Origin: Niveispirillum irakense DSM 11586
Lineage (GTDB): Bacteria; Pseudomonadota; Alphaproteobacteria; Azospirillales; Azospirillaceae
Assembly (NCBI RefSeq): GCF_000429645.1
Contig: NZ_KE386934.1
Location: forward strand, 558,001 to 622,000
Length of the DNA stretch: 64,000 bases
Reading direction: 5' to 3'
Positions within the stretch are counted from its first letter, which is position 1, and each line of letters begins with the position of its first letter. Shown in pieces: positions 48,404 to 58,426 of the stretch. Both the position numbers and the translations under genes were made by a program. The notes under the pieces were generated by a model. It saw only the letters and a list, made by a program, of their open reading frames with translations, was not told the origin of the DNA and searched no databases.

Positions 48404-48424
48404 TCTATTACGAGCCCCCCCCAA

Positions 48425-48740
48425 TCATCACACAACGATATAAACACCCCCAACAAAATCACAAAAAAGACGAATTTGTCTAGAAAAACATAACATAATA
48501 ATAACCACTTTTAGATATATTCCACTAATGCATCAACTCCGACAAAGGATTCGCCTCTTTCGGACCACCTTCTTAGGCATTTCAATACGTTAAGGGCTGG
48601 TTTCGACACGACGATATGAATCTTGCGTCTGCGCTAGTGCATTAGATTTCAAGTTTACCCATAGGCTGAATTTCGGCATTGAATTACTCATAGCCGCTTG
48701 CCTGCCTCCAACTCCAAAATCAGTCACCCCCTCAGCCAAA
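48425..48740. other. AT-rich non-coding stretch upstream of the reverse transcriptase
   Basis: About 320 bases with no plausible gene (only a 21-codon frame at 48527). The segment nearest the RT (48425-48540) is extremely A/T-rich with C and A runs and probably holds its promoter. Several defence RTs use a non-coding RNA encoded just beside the RT as template, so the region could encode one. I found no strong fold by eye. Confidence 0.4.
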
Positions 48741-48777
48741 ACAAAAAAAAGGGGCGCGGCCCTGCGGTCGCGCCCCT
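48741..48777 (-). terminator. Rho-independent terminator after purH
   Basis: On the minus strand: GGGGCGCG / CGCGCCCC stem with a short loop and then eight T, 24 bases past the purH stop. Confidence 0.9.
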
Positions 48778-48800
48778 TTCCTCACACCACCCCTACAGCG

Positions 48801-50384
48801 TCAATGCCGGAAGTGGCGCATCCCGGTGAACACCATGGCCAGCCCGCGTTCATCCGCGGCGGCGATTACCTCGGCGTCGCGCATGGAACCGCCGGGCTGG
48901 ATCACCGCCGTCACGCCGGCGTCAGCGGCGGCCAGCAACCCGTCGGCGAAGGGGAAGAAGGCGTCCGACGCCACAACCGAACCCTGGGTGCCGGCCTCGG
49001 CCAGACCGGCGGCCTTGGCGGCGTCGGCGGATTTCCAGGCGGCGATACGGCTGCTGTCCACCCGGCTCATCTGGCCGGCACCGATGCCCACCGTCGCACC
49101 CGCCTTGGCATAGACGATGGCGTTGGACTTCACATGCTTGCCCACGCGGAAGGCAAACAGCAGGTCGGCCAGTTCGGCCTCGGTCGGGGCGCGCTTGGTG
49201 ACGATCTTCAGGTCGGCTAAGGCGATGCGGCCATTGTCGCGCGTCTGCACCAGATAGCCACCGGCAACCGACTTCACGAACAGGCCCGGTTCCGCCGGGT
49301 TGGGCATGGAACCGGTCAGCAGCACACGCAGGTTCTTCTTGGTGGCCAGGAACGCCTTGGCCGCCTCGTCCGCATCCGGGGCGATCACCACTTCGGCGAA
49401 CAGCTTGGCGATCTGCTCGGCAGTCGCGGCATCCAGCGTGCGGTTCATGGCGATGATGCCGCCAAAGGCCGATACCGGGTCACAGGCCAGCGCACGGGTA
49501 TAGGCATCCAGCAGGTTCTCGCCCTCGGCCACGCCACAGGGGTTGGCGTGCTTGATGATGGCGATGGCCGGACGGTCGAACTCGGCCACCAGTTCGAACG
49601 CCGCATCCGTGTCGTTCAGGTTGTTGTAGGAGAGTTCCTTGCCCTGAAGCTGGGTGGCGGTGGCGATGCCGGGGCGCTGATCGCCGGTGGTGTAGAAGGC
49701 GGCGGACTGGTGCGGGTTCTCGCCATAGCGCAGGGTCTGGCGCAGTTCGCCGCCAAAGGTCAGGCGCTGGGGGTAATCCTCCCCCAACTGGCCGGCGAAC
49801 CAGCGGGATATGGCGGCATCATAGGCACCGGTGCGGGCATAGGCCTTGGCGGCCAGCTTGCGGCGGAAGCCCAGCGTGGTCTGGCCGTCATTGCCCTCCA
49901 ACTGGGCAATCAGCTCGGCATAGTCGGACGCATCCGTCACAACGGCGACGAAATCATGGTTCTTGGCCGCACCCCGGATCAGCGACGGGCCGCCAATGTC
50001 GATATTCTCGATGCAGGTTTCAAAATCCGCACCCTTGGCCACGGTGGCCTCGAACGGGTAGAGGTTCACCACCACCAGATCAATGCCGGGGATGTCGTGT
50101 GCCGACATGGCGTCGGTATGGGTGGGGAAATCGCGCCGGGCCAGGATACCGCCATGGATCTTGGGGTGCAGGGTCTTCACCCGCCCATCCATCATCTCCG
50201 GGAAACCGGTATGGTCCGACACCTCGGTCACGGCAAGGCCGGCATCGGCCAGCGCCTTGGCCGACCCGCCGGTGGAGAGGATCTGCACCCCACGGGCGGC
50301 CAGGGCGCGGCCCAGATCGATCAGGCCCGTTTTGTCGGAAACGGAGATGATGGCGCGGCGGATGGGAACAAGATCGATGGTCAT
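48801..50384 (-). CDS. purH: Bifunctional AICAR transformylase / IMP cyclohydrolase
   Basis: 527 residues from ATG at 50384. Final two steps of IMP synthesis. N-terminal IMP cyclohydrolase domain ([39 protein letters not shown]) and C-terminal formyltransferase ([60 protein letters not shown]). Last gene of rpe-heparinase-purH. Ends with a strong terminator. Confidence 0.97.
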   Translation of the reverse strand: MTIDLVPIRRAIISVSDKTGLIDLGRALAARGVQILSTGGSAKALADAGLAVTEVSDHTGFPEMMDGRVKTLHPKIHGGILARRDFPTHTDAMSAHDIPGIDLVVVNLYPFEATVAKGADFETCIENIDIGGPSLIRGAAKNHDFVAVVTDASDYAELIAQLEGNDGQTTLGFRRKLAAKAYARTGAYDAAISRWFAGQLGEDYPQRLTFGGELRQTLRYGENPHQSAAFYTTGDQRPGIATATQLQGKELSYNNLNDTDAAFELVAEFDRPAIAIIKHANPCGVAEGENLLDAYTRALACDPVSAFGGIIAMNRTLDAATAEQIAKLFAEVVIAPDADEAAKAFLATKKNLRVLLTGSMPNPAEPGLFVKSVAGGYLVQTRDNGRIALADLKIVTKRAPTEAELADLLFAFRVGKHVKSNAIVYAKAGATVGIGAGQMSRVDSSRIAAWKSADAAKAAGLAEAGTQGSVVASDAFFPFADGLLAAADAGVTAVIQPGGSMRDAEVIAAADERGLAMVFTGMRHFRH

Positions 50385-50467
50385 TGATGTCAACCCTGGG
50401 ATGGAAAAGAAGCCGGGCCGATCCATATGGACCGGCCCGGACGGTTAGTGCCGATCACATATCGGCG

Positions 50468-52120
50468 TCAGGTTTCAGTGTCGGTGCCTTCGCGGCGGAA
50501 GCCCCATTTGACCAGCGTCTCCCCGCCCCCGGTCACCGCGCGCAGCACCACCTGCCGGGTGGTGCGCGGCTCGGTCCCGTGGCCGAGATAGATGCTGTCT
50601 TCTAACGTGATCTCCGCCCCGGACACGCGCAGATGCCACAGCGCGCCAGAGGCCAGACGCAGCATCAGCCCCGCCTCCCCTTCCACCCAGGCCGTCTGCA
50701 CACTGGGATGAAGGTGGAAACGCACGGCAAAGGCGTGGCCCGGCGGGCCGGCCAGCACATCCTGGCCCCGTAAATCCTCCCCCGATTCCGCCAGATAGAG
50801 CCGGCGGCGATGGGTCAGGCCGAACAGGGGCCGGTATCCGTCATGCGACGCTTCCAGCAGCGTGCCGCCATTGGCCTCTGCCCGCTGCGACAGGACACGC
50901 TGCGGCCGGCGGGACAGGCCACCCGCCTCGTTCACGCCGGTGGAGTTGGTATCGGCCACGGTGACGGTGGAATGGGCGGCGGTGGCGGCCAATGCTGCAC
51001 GCCACGGGCCCATATCGGCAGGATGGGCGCCGCAATTCACGATCATCCGCTCCCGCCCCACGCTCATCTCAAACGACAGGGTGCCGGCATGGGCATGGTC
51101 ATCCAGGCCCGGCCCCGGCGGATAGCCCGTATCCATCAGGATGCAGGTGCGCCCGGCGGTCAACCGCTCAAACCCGATATGGGGGGTGGATTTCAACGGC
51201 CGGCCCCGCGCATCCGCCTGCCCCAGCACCGTGTCGATCAGCACCGGCTCCCCTTCCTGGGCACCATTGAACAGGGCCAGGCCGCCATCCCCATGGCGGA
51301 AGAAGCGCAGCGTCGGCGTCATGCGGTCGATGGCGTGCTGCAACGCCTCCGGCACCTCTTCCCGCGCGGCGCGGAAACAGCCCCGGATGTCGATCAGATG
51401 GCGCAGCACCACCAGTTGGCGCGCGGGGGAATGTTCGATATGGCCGCCATCGGGCAGCACCTGCTTGGGCAATTCCCGCGTCAGCAGGATCCGCGCCCGC
51501 TCCACCATCCGCCCCATGCCTTGCAGGCACAGGCCGCCATAGGCCAGACCCTTGATGGCGGTGATCAGGTCGGTGCCGACCAGCTTGCCGGGCAACACCC
51601 GTTCCAGGAACCGGACCTGACGGGCCAGACTGTCAAAGGTGGCGGCGCGAAGCTGGTCATCGGCGCTGGCAAGGAAGAAATCATGCTGGCCGATCCAAGC
51701 GGCAATGCGGGTGCCGACAATATCGGGCGCCCAGGCCACCGGGTGCCAGCGCTTGCCATACAGGTCCAGCCAATGGTTGGTCAGCACACGGGCCTGACGG
51801 CGGGCACCATCGCCCCCCGTGGCGCGCAGATGGCGCAACCAGTCAAAGCCGTGCATCTCCGTCAACCAGGGGGCGGTTGCCGCCGGCGCCTCCCAAGGCG
51901 GCACCTCACCGGCCAGCGACAGGCCGGCAAAGCGAAAATGGTTGTTCAGCAGTTCCTGCCCCTGCGGGGCATCGCCCGGCCAGGGATCGGGCGGCACCAG
52001 CAGCAATTGCAGGGGCACCGGGCCAGACAGGGCCGTCATCTGGTAAAGCGGGGAGGCGCGATACCAATCCCCCGCCCCCGTCCGGAACCGCTTATGATCG
52101 CTGCCGCTGCTGACCGTCAT
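50468..52120 (-). CDS. Heparinase II/III family protein
   Basis: 550 residues from ATG at 52120. An N-terminal alpha/alpha toroid (FAGLSLAGEVPPWEA; GFDWLRHLRATGG; WIGQHDFFLASADDQLR) and a C-terminal heparinase II/III beta-sandwich (DDHAHAGTLSFEMSVGRERMIVNCG, THRRRLYLAESGEDLRGQD). The GxxHxxxD-type catalytic region is in the HAHAGTLSFE segment. The family sits between rpe and purH in most alphaproteobacteria and is probably an uncharacterised polysaccharide lyase-like protein; no exported signal is seen in this start. Starts ten bases after rpe. Confidence 0.88.
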   Translation of the reverse strand: MTVSSGSDHKRFRTGAGDWYRASPLYQMTALSGPVPLQLLLVPPDPWPGDAPQGQELLNNHFRFAGLSLAGEVPPWEAPAATAPWLTEMHGFDWLRHLRATGGDGARRQARVLTNHWLDLYGKRWHPVAWAPDIVGTRIAAWIGQHDFFLASADDQLRAATFDSLARQVRFLERVLPGKLVGTDLITAIKGLAYGGLCLQGMGRMVERARILLTRELPKQVLPDGGHIEHSPARQLVVLRHLIDIRGCFRAAREEVPEALQHAIDRMTPTLRFFRHGDGGLALFNGAQEGEPVLIDTVLGQADARGRPLKSTPHIGFERLTAGRTCILMDTGYPPGPGLDDHAHAGTLSFEMSVGRERMIVNCGAHPADMGPWRAALAATAAHSTVTVADTNSTGVNEAGGLSRRPQRVLSQRAEANGGTLLEASHDGYRPLFGLTHRRRLYLAESGEDLRGQDVLAGPPGHAFAVRFHLHPSVQTAWVEGEAGLMLRLASGALWHLRVSGAEITLEDSIYLGHGTEPRTTRQVVLRAVTGGGETLVKWGFRREGTDTET

Positions 52121-52130
52121 GGGGTGCCGA

Positions 52131-52817
52131 TCAACCGGCTTCGCCGCGCAGAGCGCGCATATTGGCCCCATAGGCATCCGGCCCGCCGACAAAGGTGGCG
52201 GTGCCCGCCACCAGCACGTCGGCCCCGGCCTCAATACATTGTTTGGCCGTGGCGACATTGACGCCGCCATCAACCTCCAGATCAATCACGCGACCGCCCT
52301 GGGCTTCCGACATTGCATTGATGCGGCGGCGCAGCTCACGGATCTTGTCCAACTGGGAAGTGATGAAGCTCTGCCCGCCAAAGCCGGGATTGACCGACAT
52401 GACCAGCACCAGATCAATATCGCCCAGCAGATAATCCACCATGGACAGGGGCGTGTGCGGGTTCAGCACGATGCCCGGCTTCTTACCCAGGGACCGGATA
52501 AGCTGCACCGTGCGGTGCGGGTGCGGCCCGGCTTCGGGGTGGAAGCTGATAATATCGGCGCCGGCATCGGCAAAGCCCTGGATGAAATTATCCACCGGCG
52601 CGATCATCAGATGCACGTCGAAGGTCTTGGCCGTGTGCGGGCGCAGCGCCTTCACCACACCCGGTCCGATGGTGATGTTGGGTACGAAATGCCCGTCCAT
52701 CACATCGATATGGATGTAATCGGCGCCGGCGGCGTCGATGGCGCGCACCTCTTCACCCAGCCGGGCAAAGTCGGCGGACAGGATCGAGGGGGCGATCTTG
52801 ACAGGCTGCTGTTTCAT
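52131..52817 (-). CDS. rpe: Ribulose-phosphate 3-epimerase
   Basis: 228 residues from ATG at 52817; the longer frame upstream is not conserved. TIM-barrel metal enzyme interconverting ribulose-5-P and xylulose-5-P. Motifs: [56 protein letters not shown] and EVDGGVN. It opens the operon rpe-heparinase-purH. The 367-base gap to the divergent TerC-type gene (52818-53184) holds both promoters and a hairpin-prone leader but no gene. Confidence 0.96.
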   Translation of the reverse strand: MKQQPVKIAPSILSADFARLGEEVRAIDAAGADYIHIDVMDGHFVPNITIGPGVVKALRPHTAKTFDVHLMIAPVDNFIQGFADAGADIISFHPEAGPHPHRTVQLIRSLGKKPGIVLNPHTPLSMVDYLLGDIDLVLVMSVNPGFGGQSFITSQLDKIRELRRRINAMSEAQGGRVIDLEVDGGVNVATAKQCIEAGADVLVAGTATFVGGPDAYGANMRALRGEAG

Positions 52818-53184
52818 GAGCCCGGTTCCTACCGAAATCCCCCCCATCCGGCAAGCCGGGTTCGGCGCATGAAAGGCCGGTAGGCTGCACATGGCGAACG
52901 GGGGAACAAAGATGTCAAAGGCTGGTTTCTTGCCGCAGCGGGCAATCCACGCTACTGTGCCCGCCATTGAGAGATGATGACCTTAGACGGAAACCGATCC
53001 TAAGAGCCATGTCAGACGACGGCGGCAGTAGTAGAAGCGAAAGCAGACACCGATGCAGGCGGGCGCCGGCCCAAAGGCGCCTGCCTGATCCCCGTCATCA
53101 ATCCGCATATGGGAAGCAGCGCGCCTCGGACGGCCTGTCCGGGGCTTTTCGCGTTCTGCCGCTCCCCCACCAGAAGGCCTGAAA

Positions 53185-54741
53185 ATGGAACTGCTTGCTG
53201 ATCCTAATATATGGATCGGACTGACGACCCTTGTCTTGCTTGAAGTCGTTCTGGGGATCGACAACCTCGTTTTCATTGCCATTCTGGCCGATAAGCTGCC
53301 GCCGCATCAGCGCAACAAGGCCCGCCTGATCGGCTTGAGCCTGGCGCTGGTCATGCGCATCGTGCTGCTCTTCTCGATCTCCTGGATCGTGACGCTGACA
53401 CAGCCGCTTTTCACTGTCGCGACATTTGATTTCTCCGGCCGCGACCTGATCTTGATCTTTGGCGGCATCTTCCTGCTGGCCAAAGGCACCATGGAACTGC
53501 ATGAGCGGCTGGAAGGCGCCCACAAGCCCAAGGAAGGCCGCGTCGTCCATGCCGTGTTCTGGCAGGTGATTGTGCAGATCGTCGTGCTGGATGCCGTCTT
53601 CTCGCTGGACAGCGTGATCACCGCCGTCGGCATGGTGGAACATCTCTGGGTCATGATCACTGCCGTCTGTATCGCGATGGCCGTGATGATGATCGCGTCC
53701 AAGCCGCTGATGGCATTCGTCTCGCGGCACCCGACCGTGGTCATCCTGTGCCTGGGCTTCCTGTTGATGATCGGCTTCAGCCTGGTGGTGGAAGGGTTCG
53801 GCTTCCATATCCCCAAGGGCTATCTCTATGCCGCCATCGGCTTCTCGGTGCTGATCGAAGCCGCCAACCAGTTGGGCCGCCACAATCGGGAAAAGCGCAT
53901 CACCACATCCGACATGCGGGAGCGCACGTCGGAAGCCGTGCTGCGCCTGCTGGGGGGTCGCATTGGCGAAGAGCCGATGGGAGAGACAGTGGACATCATC
54001 GCCGAACAGGCCGCCCAGAGCGACCTGTTCAAGCGGGAAGAGAAGGAGATGATCCGTGGCGTGCTGGACCTGTCGGACCGGCCCATCAGTTCCATCATGT
54101 CACCGCGCAACGAGCTGGAATGGCTGGACCTGAATGAAAGCCCCGAAGCCCTGCGCCGGGATATCAGCAAGCTGACCCATAGCCGCGTGATCCTGGCCCG
54201 CGACAGCGTGGATGATTTCATCGGCGTGGCCATTACCAAGGAACTGCTGAACGCCCTGATCGACGGTCGGGATATTGACTGGGCCAAGGTGGTGCGCCAG
54301 CCCGTGGTCGTGCCGGAAACCACCAATGTGCTGCGGGTGATGGAACAGTTGCGCCGGTCCCCGGTGCAGATGGCCATGATCATGGATGAACATGGCACGC
54401 TGGAAGGCATTGCCACCCCCACCGATGTGCTGGAAGCCATCGCCGGCGACTTCGCCGACCTGAATGATGACGCCGCAGCGCTGGAACATCAGGAAGATGG
54501 TTCCTGGATGGTCGATGGCTTTATCGATATCCGCCATCTGAGCGGCATGATCGGCCGCGATCTGGTGGATGATGCCAACCGCTATTCCACGCTGGGCGGC
54601 TATATCATGACCCAGCTGGGCCACCTGCCGGTGGCGGGCGAGGTGCTGGAGGCTGACAGGCTGCGGTTTGAGATCATCTCCCTGGAAAAGCGCAGCATCA
54701 GCAAGGTCAGGATCAGCGCGGCTGAAATGGACGCCGCCTGA
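53185..54741 (+). CDS. TerC-family membrane protein with CBS and CorC domains
   Basis: 518 residues. TerC domain with about seven helices (residues 1-235; [19 protein letters not shown] and [21 protein letters not shown] carry the conserved acidic residues), a CBS pair at about 300-420 ([46 protein letters not shown]) and a C-terminal CorC_HlyC domain ([16 protein letters not shown]). This matches the YegH/YoaE type, probably involved in metal ion efflux or metalation of exported proteins. Divergent from rpe across 367 bases. Confidence 0.9.
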   Translation: MELLADPNIWIGLTTLVLLEVVLGIDNLVFIAILADKLPPHQRNKARLIGLSLALVMRIVLLFSISWIVTLTQPLFTVATFDFSGRDLILIFGGIFLLAKGTMELHERLEGAHKPKEGRVVHAVFWQVIVQIVVLDAVFSLDSVITAVGMVEHLWVMITAVCIAMAVMMIASKPLMAFVSRHPTVVILCLGFLLMIGFSLVVEGFGFHIPKGYLYAAIGFSVLIEAANQLGRHNREKRITTSDMRERTSEAVLRLLGGRIGEEPMGETVDIIAEQAAQSDLFKREEKEMIRGVLDLSDRPISSIMSPRNELEWLDLNESPEALRRDISKLTHSRVILARDSVDDFIGVAITKELLNALIDGRDIDWAKVVRQPVVVPETTNVLRVMEQLRRSPVQMAMIMDEHGTLEGIATPTDVLEAIAGDFADLNDDAAALEHQEDGSWMVDGFIDIRHLSGMIGRDLVDDANRYSTLGGYIMTQLGHLPVAGEVLEADRLRFEIISLEKRSISKVRISAAEMDAA

Positions 54742-54954
54742 GGACATTTCTCAATAGGCTAAAACGTACCGTATGGCTGAGTTGGGGCCGGAAGTGGACG
54801 GACGGGTTTCGACCCTACGACACCATAAAGCGGACGAAACAAGCTGGGGTTAGGTAACGCCGGTCAACTTAAGAATGTCGGATGCGCCAGCGAAGCACTG
54901 CAAAAAGCCAGTGGAATGGCATAGTAATGACGGTGTTGGAGATGTGGGGGAGCA

Positions 54955-55560
54955 ATGGTCAGCCGTCCTGCATGGGATTTCGGAGATCCAGACCGATTGG
55001 ATCATGTTCTCGGTCTTGATTCTGAGATTGCAAGAATGATCGCGTCAATTATAATTTACTTTTCTAATATTGAATACTATCTAGAGCGTGCAATCTGGGC
55101 ACTGAAGCGGATCAATCCGAGAGGTATCCGGCCTGAAACGGATGGAAAGCCTATTACGGAGCTCATTAATATACTTGAAAATCACGCCTCCACCATTTCC
55201 GATGAGAATGCACGCAGCTTCCTTACATGTTGGTGTCGAGCAGCACGCTTGGGTGCCGTAGCCCGAAATAACATCGCTCATGGAGTTACAACAAGACTGG
55301 GAGATACCGTCATTGCAAATCGCAATCCATCGTGGGATGGCGAGAAAAGAAATCGGAACTTCGATGATCTCTGGTGTGAACCATCTACGTTGGAGTTGAT
55401 AAGAGTGTCTTTGGCGACGTTACTTCGAGCCATACATACGGTCGCGGAATCGGCAGCTCATTCCACGTCGCCTCTCGCCTTTAGAGCTGTGAAAGAAGCA
55501 GCGGCGATCTTAAGTGAATTGTCAGACCGGTCCTATAATCCCAGATTCGAGAAATACTAA
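54955..55560 (+). CDS. HEPN-type helical protein in an AT-rich islet
   Basis: 201 residues from ATG at 54955 with GGGGGAG just upstream. All-helical prediction with R104-N-N-I-A-H109, the RNxxxH signature of HEPN RNases, embedded in ARLGAVARNNIAHG. HEPN proteins act as RNA-cutting toxins or defence effectors. Composition is AT-rich. Its neighbour on the same strand 101 bases downstream is the RusA-like gene. No obvious antitoxin is visible, so it may be a RusA-linked effector or an unrelated MAE_28990-like protein. Confidence 0.65.
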   Translation: MVSRPAWDFGDPDRLDHVLGLDSEIARMIASIIIYFSNIEYYLERAIWALKRINPRGIRPETDGKPITELINILENHASTISDENARSFLTCWCRAARLGAVARNNIAHGVTTRLGDTVIANRNPSWDGEKRNRNFDDLWCEPSTLELIRVSLATLLRAIHTVAESAAHSTSPLAFRAVKEAAAILSELSDRSYNPRFEKY

Positions 55561-55661
55561 AGCCTTATTCTACTCATACATGTTACGATTATGGATCCAA
55601 AATTCGTGGAGCCTATTTGTCGCCTTGGCACTCCCGTTCACCAGTTACCATAGGATAGAGA

Positions 55662-56483
55662 ATGACCAATTTTGAGGAACACCTTGCGATGGAACGCACC
55701 GGCGCGTTGGCGGGCCTCAATCCCATGTTTGGCGAGTGGCAGCATCATTTTCACTTTGCTCCGAAGCCCTATGGCAACGTTTCCGCTAAGCAGGGGGAAT
55801 TTCGAGCAGCGATCCAGGCGGAACTGACCAACCAATGGTTATATTCGAGCAATGTTTCTCTTGAAATAATCCTGCATGTTGATGTCCAGACGACGTTGGA
55901 AACAGATGAAACTGCGGATCTGGACAATTATGCAAAAGCAATTCTTGATGCCATCAAGGGCCCTAATGGCATCATGATTGACGATACTCAGGTGCAATCG
56001 CTCTCAATTAGCTGGATTAACGGATATGGCAGGCCATCGTTTTCCATTTCGGCAAGGGGATCCCCAGACGATTTCGTGCTCAAGCCGCAAGAATTCTATG
56101 AGATGCCGGATCGGCTCTGGTATCCTCTCGGACGCGCTCTCTGGTCAGATGGCAAAGCAGTGAATATTTCGGATCTCGAACACTACCTCCATCTTTCAGT
56201 CATTGAGCAGATAAGTTCGGCTCAAAACCGGGTTCGCGCGCAGTTGCGAAATGCTGGCCATAATCGGCTTAAGGCGTACCAAATCGGTCGTCGCATCGCG
56301 ACTTCTGCAAGAGGTTTCCATCGTAGCCGTATCGAGGGCAGCTTTCAGATGCATTCACGTAGCGAATGGCAGAATGAACGAACAGTATGGGGGGAGCGTA
56401 ACGCAGACGAACTCAAATTAATAATTAAAGAAATGCGCGAAATACATGATTTGCAGATTGATTTTATTACATCGCAATCCTAA
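55662..56483 (+). CDS. RusA-like Holliday-junction resolvase with C-terminal extension
   Basis: 273 residues. The first 125 form a RusA fold: D86-L-D88-N-Y-A-K92 (ADLDNYAKAILDAIKG) and D107-D108 (MIDDTQVQSLSI) correspond to catalytic D70, D72, K76 and D91 of E. coli RusA (about 120 residues). The other 150 residues are an extra basic helical region (VRAQLRNAGHNRLKAYQIGRR) not present in phage RusA, which may bind DNA or a partner. Not near any phage gene. Low GC. Same strand as the HEPN-type gene. Confidence 0.75.
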   Translation: MTNFEEHLAMERTGALAGLNPMFGEWQHHFHFAPKPYGNVSAKQGEFRAAIQAELTNQWLYSSNVSLEIILHVDVQTTLETDETADLDNYAKAILDAIKGPNGIMIDDTQVQSLSISWINGYGRPSFSISARGSPDDFVLKPQEFYEMPDRLWYPLGRALWSDGKAVNISDLEHYLHLSVIEQISSAQNRVRAQLRNAGHNRLKAYQIGRRIATSARGFHRSRIEGSFQMHSRSEWQNERTVWGERNADELKLIIKEMREIHDLQIDFITSQS

Positions 56484-56667
56484 GAAAAAATCGGAACTAT
56501 TATTGGTGCGATAGAGATTTTACACGTATTACTCACCAAGGTGAGACACCTTCGTGTTAGGATTGATCTGGATAATGCCGGCTTCTGGGGGCAATCGTCT
56601 GCATTGTCAGTGTCCAGTATGGAGCGCTTTGCGGCCGACGCGACCTGTCACCAAAGGACGGAAGAAG

Positions 56668-56699
56668 TGCCCCCGGATGGCCAAGACCGTCCGGGGGCA
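56668..56699 (-). terminator. Hairpin after the 164-residue exported protein gene
   Basis: Ten-base stem TGCCCCCGGA / TCCGGGGGCA with a 12-base loop, five bases beyond the stop at 56704. The T run is weak, so this may be a transcript-end hairpin. Confidence 0.5.
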
Positions 56700-56703
56700 A
56701 GCA

Positions 56704-57198
56704 TCATTGCTTGAGAGTGTCCCTGGTCGGTGCCGGGACCGGGGGCAAGGCCGCGCGGATGGCGGCGATATTCTTCTCCGCCTCCTCCCCTTGCGCGGTG
56801 GCCACCGTCCAGTTCATGCAGCGCGTGGCTTCCAGGTTGCCGTCCGGGTCCAGGGTCAGCAGCACGAAGGGCTTATCCTCCACCATATAGCCATGGGAGG
56901 CGCCCGCCGGGCTGTTGTAACTGCTGGGGGTGGTGAAGCGGATGATGCTGTTTTCAGCCTGATTGCCCTTCAGCTTCTCCCGCACCAGCGCCTTGAAATG
57001 GATCTTGCCATCCACATGCTTGCCGCCGCGCGGGTTGCCGGACTTGGCTTCCACCACCTCCACCACGCCGATGAAGGTGGATTGGCTGATCAGTTCCGCC
57101 GCTGGCAGCGCGGCGCAGCGCATGGCCTGTGCCGGGGCCACCCCCAGCAGGACCGGCAGCAGCAGACCGGGCAGGACAAATTTCGCGAAAGACCGCAT
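56704..57198 (-). CDS. Exported protein, TIMP-like (OB-fold) type
   Basis: 164 residues from ATG at 57198; GGAG lies nine bases upstream of it, so this start is preferred over ATG 57210 and 57222. Signal peptide ends at AQA. The mature part starts MRCAALPAAELISQSTFIGVVEVVEA and has FKALVREKLKG and YMVEDKPFVLLTL, resembling bacterial TIMP/netrin-like secreted proteins with two cysteines. Function unknown. Confidence 0.75.
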   Translation of the reverse strand: MRSFAKFVLPGLLLPVLLGVAPAQAMRCAALPAAELISQSTFIGVVEVVEAKSGNPRGGKHVDGKIHFKALVREKLKGNQAENSIIRFTTPSSYNSPAGASHGYMVEDKPFVLLTLDPDGNLEATRCMNWTVATAQGEEAEKNIAAIRAALPPVPAPTRDTLKQ

Positions 57199-57287
57199 CT
57201 CTTTCTCCATGGCGGGCATCATACCCTACGGATAATCAGCCTGGGCTGCGATGATGGCGCCAGCATGACCGGGATGGCGACGGATGA

Positions 57288-58196
57288 TCAACCGCGCAAG
57301 CCCCCGACACCGTAGAGCCATTGCATCCCATAGGTAAAGCCGATGGGAAAAGTGGTTTCATGAATGGTGCCAGGGATCACCATATCCCGCACCTGCAGCC
57401 CCGGATAGGCCCGCGCCCGCAATCGCTTCGCCATGGCGGTCTGATCGGCGACCATATCGGTTTCCTTGTTGTAGCGCGGATCGCCAGACCCTGCCTTCAC
57501 GGTTTCAAACCCACCGGTCGCCAGGAAGATACGGGCCTTCATATCCTTGTTATGGCTGGCATAATCCGCCTCGATCTGCTGGAGCCCTTTGGGCGCATAC
57601 CAGATGGATGGGCTGGTCAGCAGATAGCTGGAAAAATGGCCCGGCATGGCCAGCGCAATCCACAGGCCCAGCAGCCCGCCATAGGATTGGCCGACAAAGG
57701 TCCGCTGCGCCGGGTCGGTGCGGTAGGTAGCATCCACCAGGGTAAAGACCTGGCTGGTGATGAATTCGGCAAAGGCCTTGCCGCCCCCGTTGGGGCCGGG
57801 CATGGCACTGTTGACCCAGGGTGTCAGGTCACGACGGCGGGCGGCCATGCCATCCTCGCCCACCGCATTGGGCAGACCGACCAGGATGACATGGTCCATC
57901 TTGCCGGCATTATGGGTCAGACGGGTGACACCGGACGCCACCTGAAACGTGTAGTCCCCATCCGTCAGATAGACCACGGGATAGCGGCGCCCCTTATTGG
58001 CCGGATCGTGATAGCCGGGTGGTGTCTTGACATAGAGGTTATAGGTGCTGCCGTTGCTGGCAGCTTTCAGCGTATGCAGGCTTGTCCGCTCCATGGGCAC
58101 TGGAGCCGCTATTTCCTGTGCCCTGGCGGGGGAAACAATCCTTGCCAGACTGGCAGCGCCCAGCGCTGCAACAAAAATACGCCGATCCACAATCAC
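57288..58196 (-). CDS. Exported alpha/beta-hydrolase (esterase D / enterochelin-esterase-like)
   Basis: 302 residues. Signal peptide with a twin-arginine-like DRRIFVAALGAASLA. Nucleophile serine in VGQSYGGLLGLW, catalytic histidine probably in IPGTIHETTFP. The fold (YPVVYLTDGDYTF; VILVGLPN) matches the putative esterase family (PF00756), which includes siderophore esterases and carbohydrate esterases. No substrate evidence. Confidence 0.87.
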   Translation of the reverse strand: MIVDRRIFVAALGAASLARIVSPARAQEIAAPVPMERTSLHTLKAASNGSTYNLYVKTPPGYHDPANKGRRYPVVYLTDGDYTFQVASGVTRLTHNAGKMDHVILVGLPNAVGEDGMAARRRDLTPWVNSAMPGPNGGGKAFAEFITSQVFTLVDATYRTDPAQRTFVGQSYGGLLGLWIALAMPGHFSSYLLTSPSIWYAPKGLQQIEADYASHNKDMKARIFLATGGFETVKAGSGDPRYNKETDMVADQTAMAKRLRARAYPGLQVRDMVIPGTIHETTFPIGFTYGMQWLYGVGGLRG

Positions 58197-58426
58197 CCCC
58201 GCCCTGTCATGCGCACGGGAGCTATAGGCAGGGCGTGAGGCCGGGTAAAGGCGTGATTGCGGCGCGCAAAGGGCAGACAGTGTCGGGGAGTGGTATGGCG
58301 ACCCGTCAATCTGATATTGTCGCGCGCCTTCAGCAGGATGGGGACCGGATACATGGCGGCGGAACGGCTTTTCCCAGGGGTGGCGGGTATCGTGCCAAGC
58401 ACCAGATGGCTGCTGTCGGGCGAGGC

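Noticed and set aside
46772..48424. Group II intron or retron
   Set aside because: No maturase X domain, HNH domain, intron RNA domain V or msr/msd-like inverted repeats could be recognised around the RT.
52818..52967. N-terminal extension of rpe by 50 residues
   Set aside because: The extension is non-conserved and has no ribosome site; normal Rpe starts at [12 protein letters not shown].
52980..53184. Possible yybP-ykoY manganese riboswitch before the TerC-type gene
   Set aside because: The leader is long enough and TerC genes often carry one, but I could not find the conserved GGGGAGUA-type core; only a simple hairpin near 53056-53085 is visible.
56484..56667. Possible small gene downstream of the RusA-like gene
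   Set aside because: Only short frames without ribosome sites; it appears to be the right edge of the islet.
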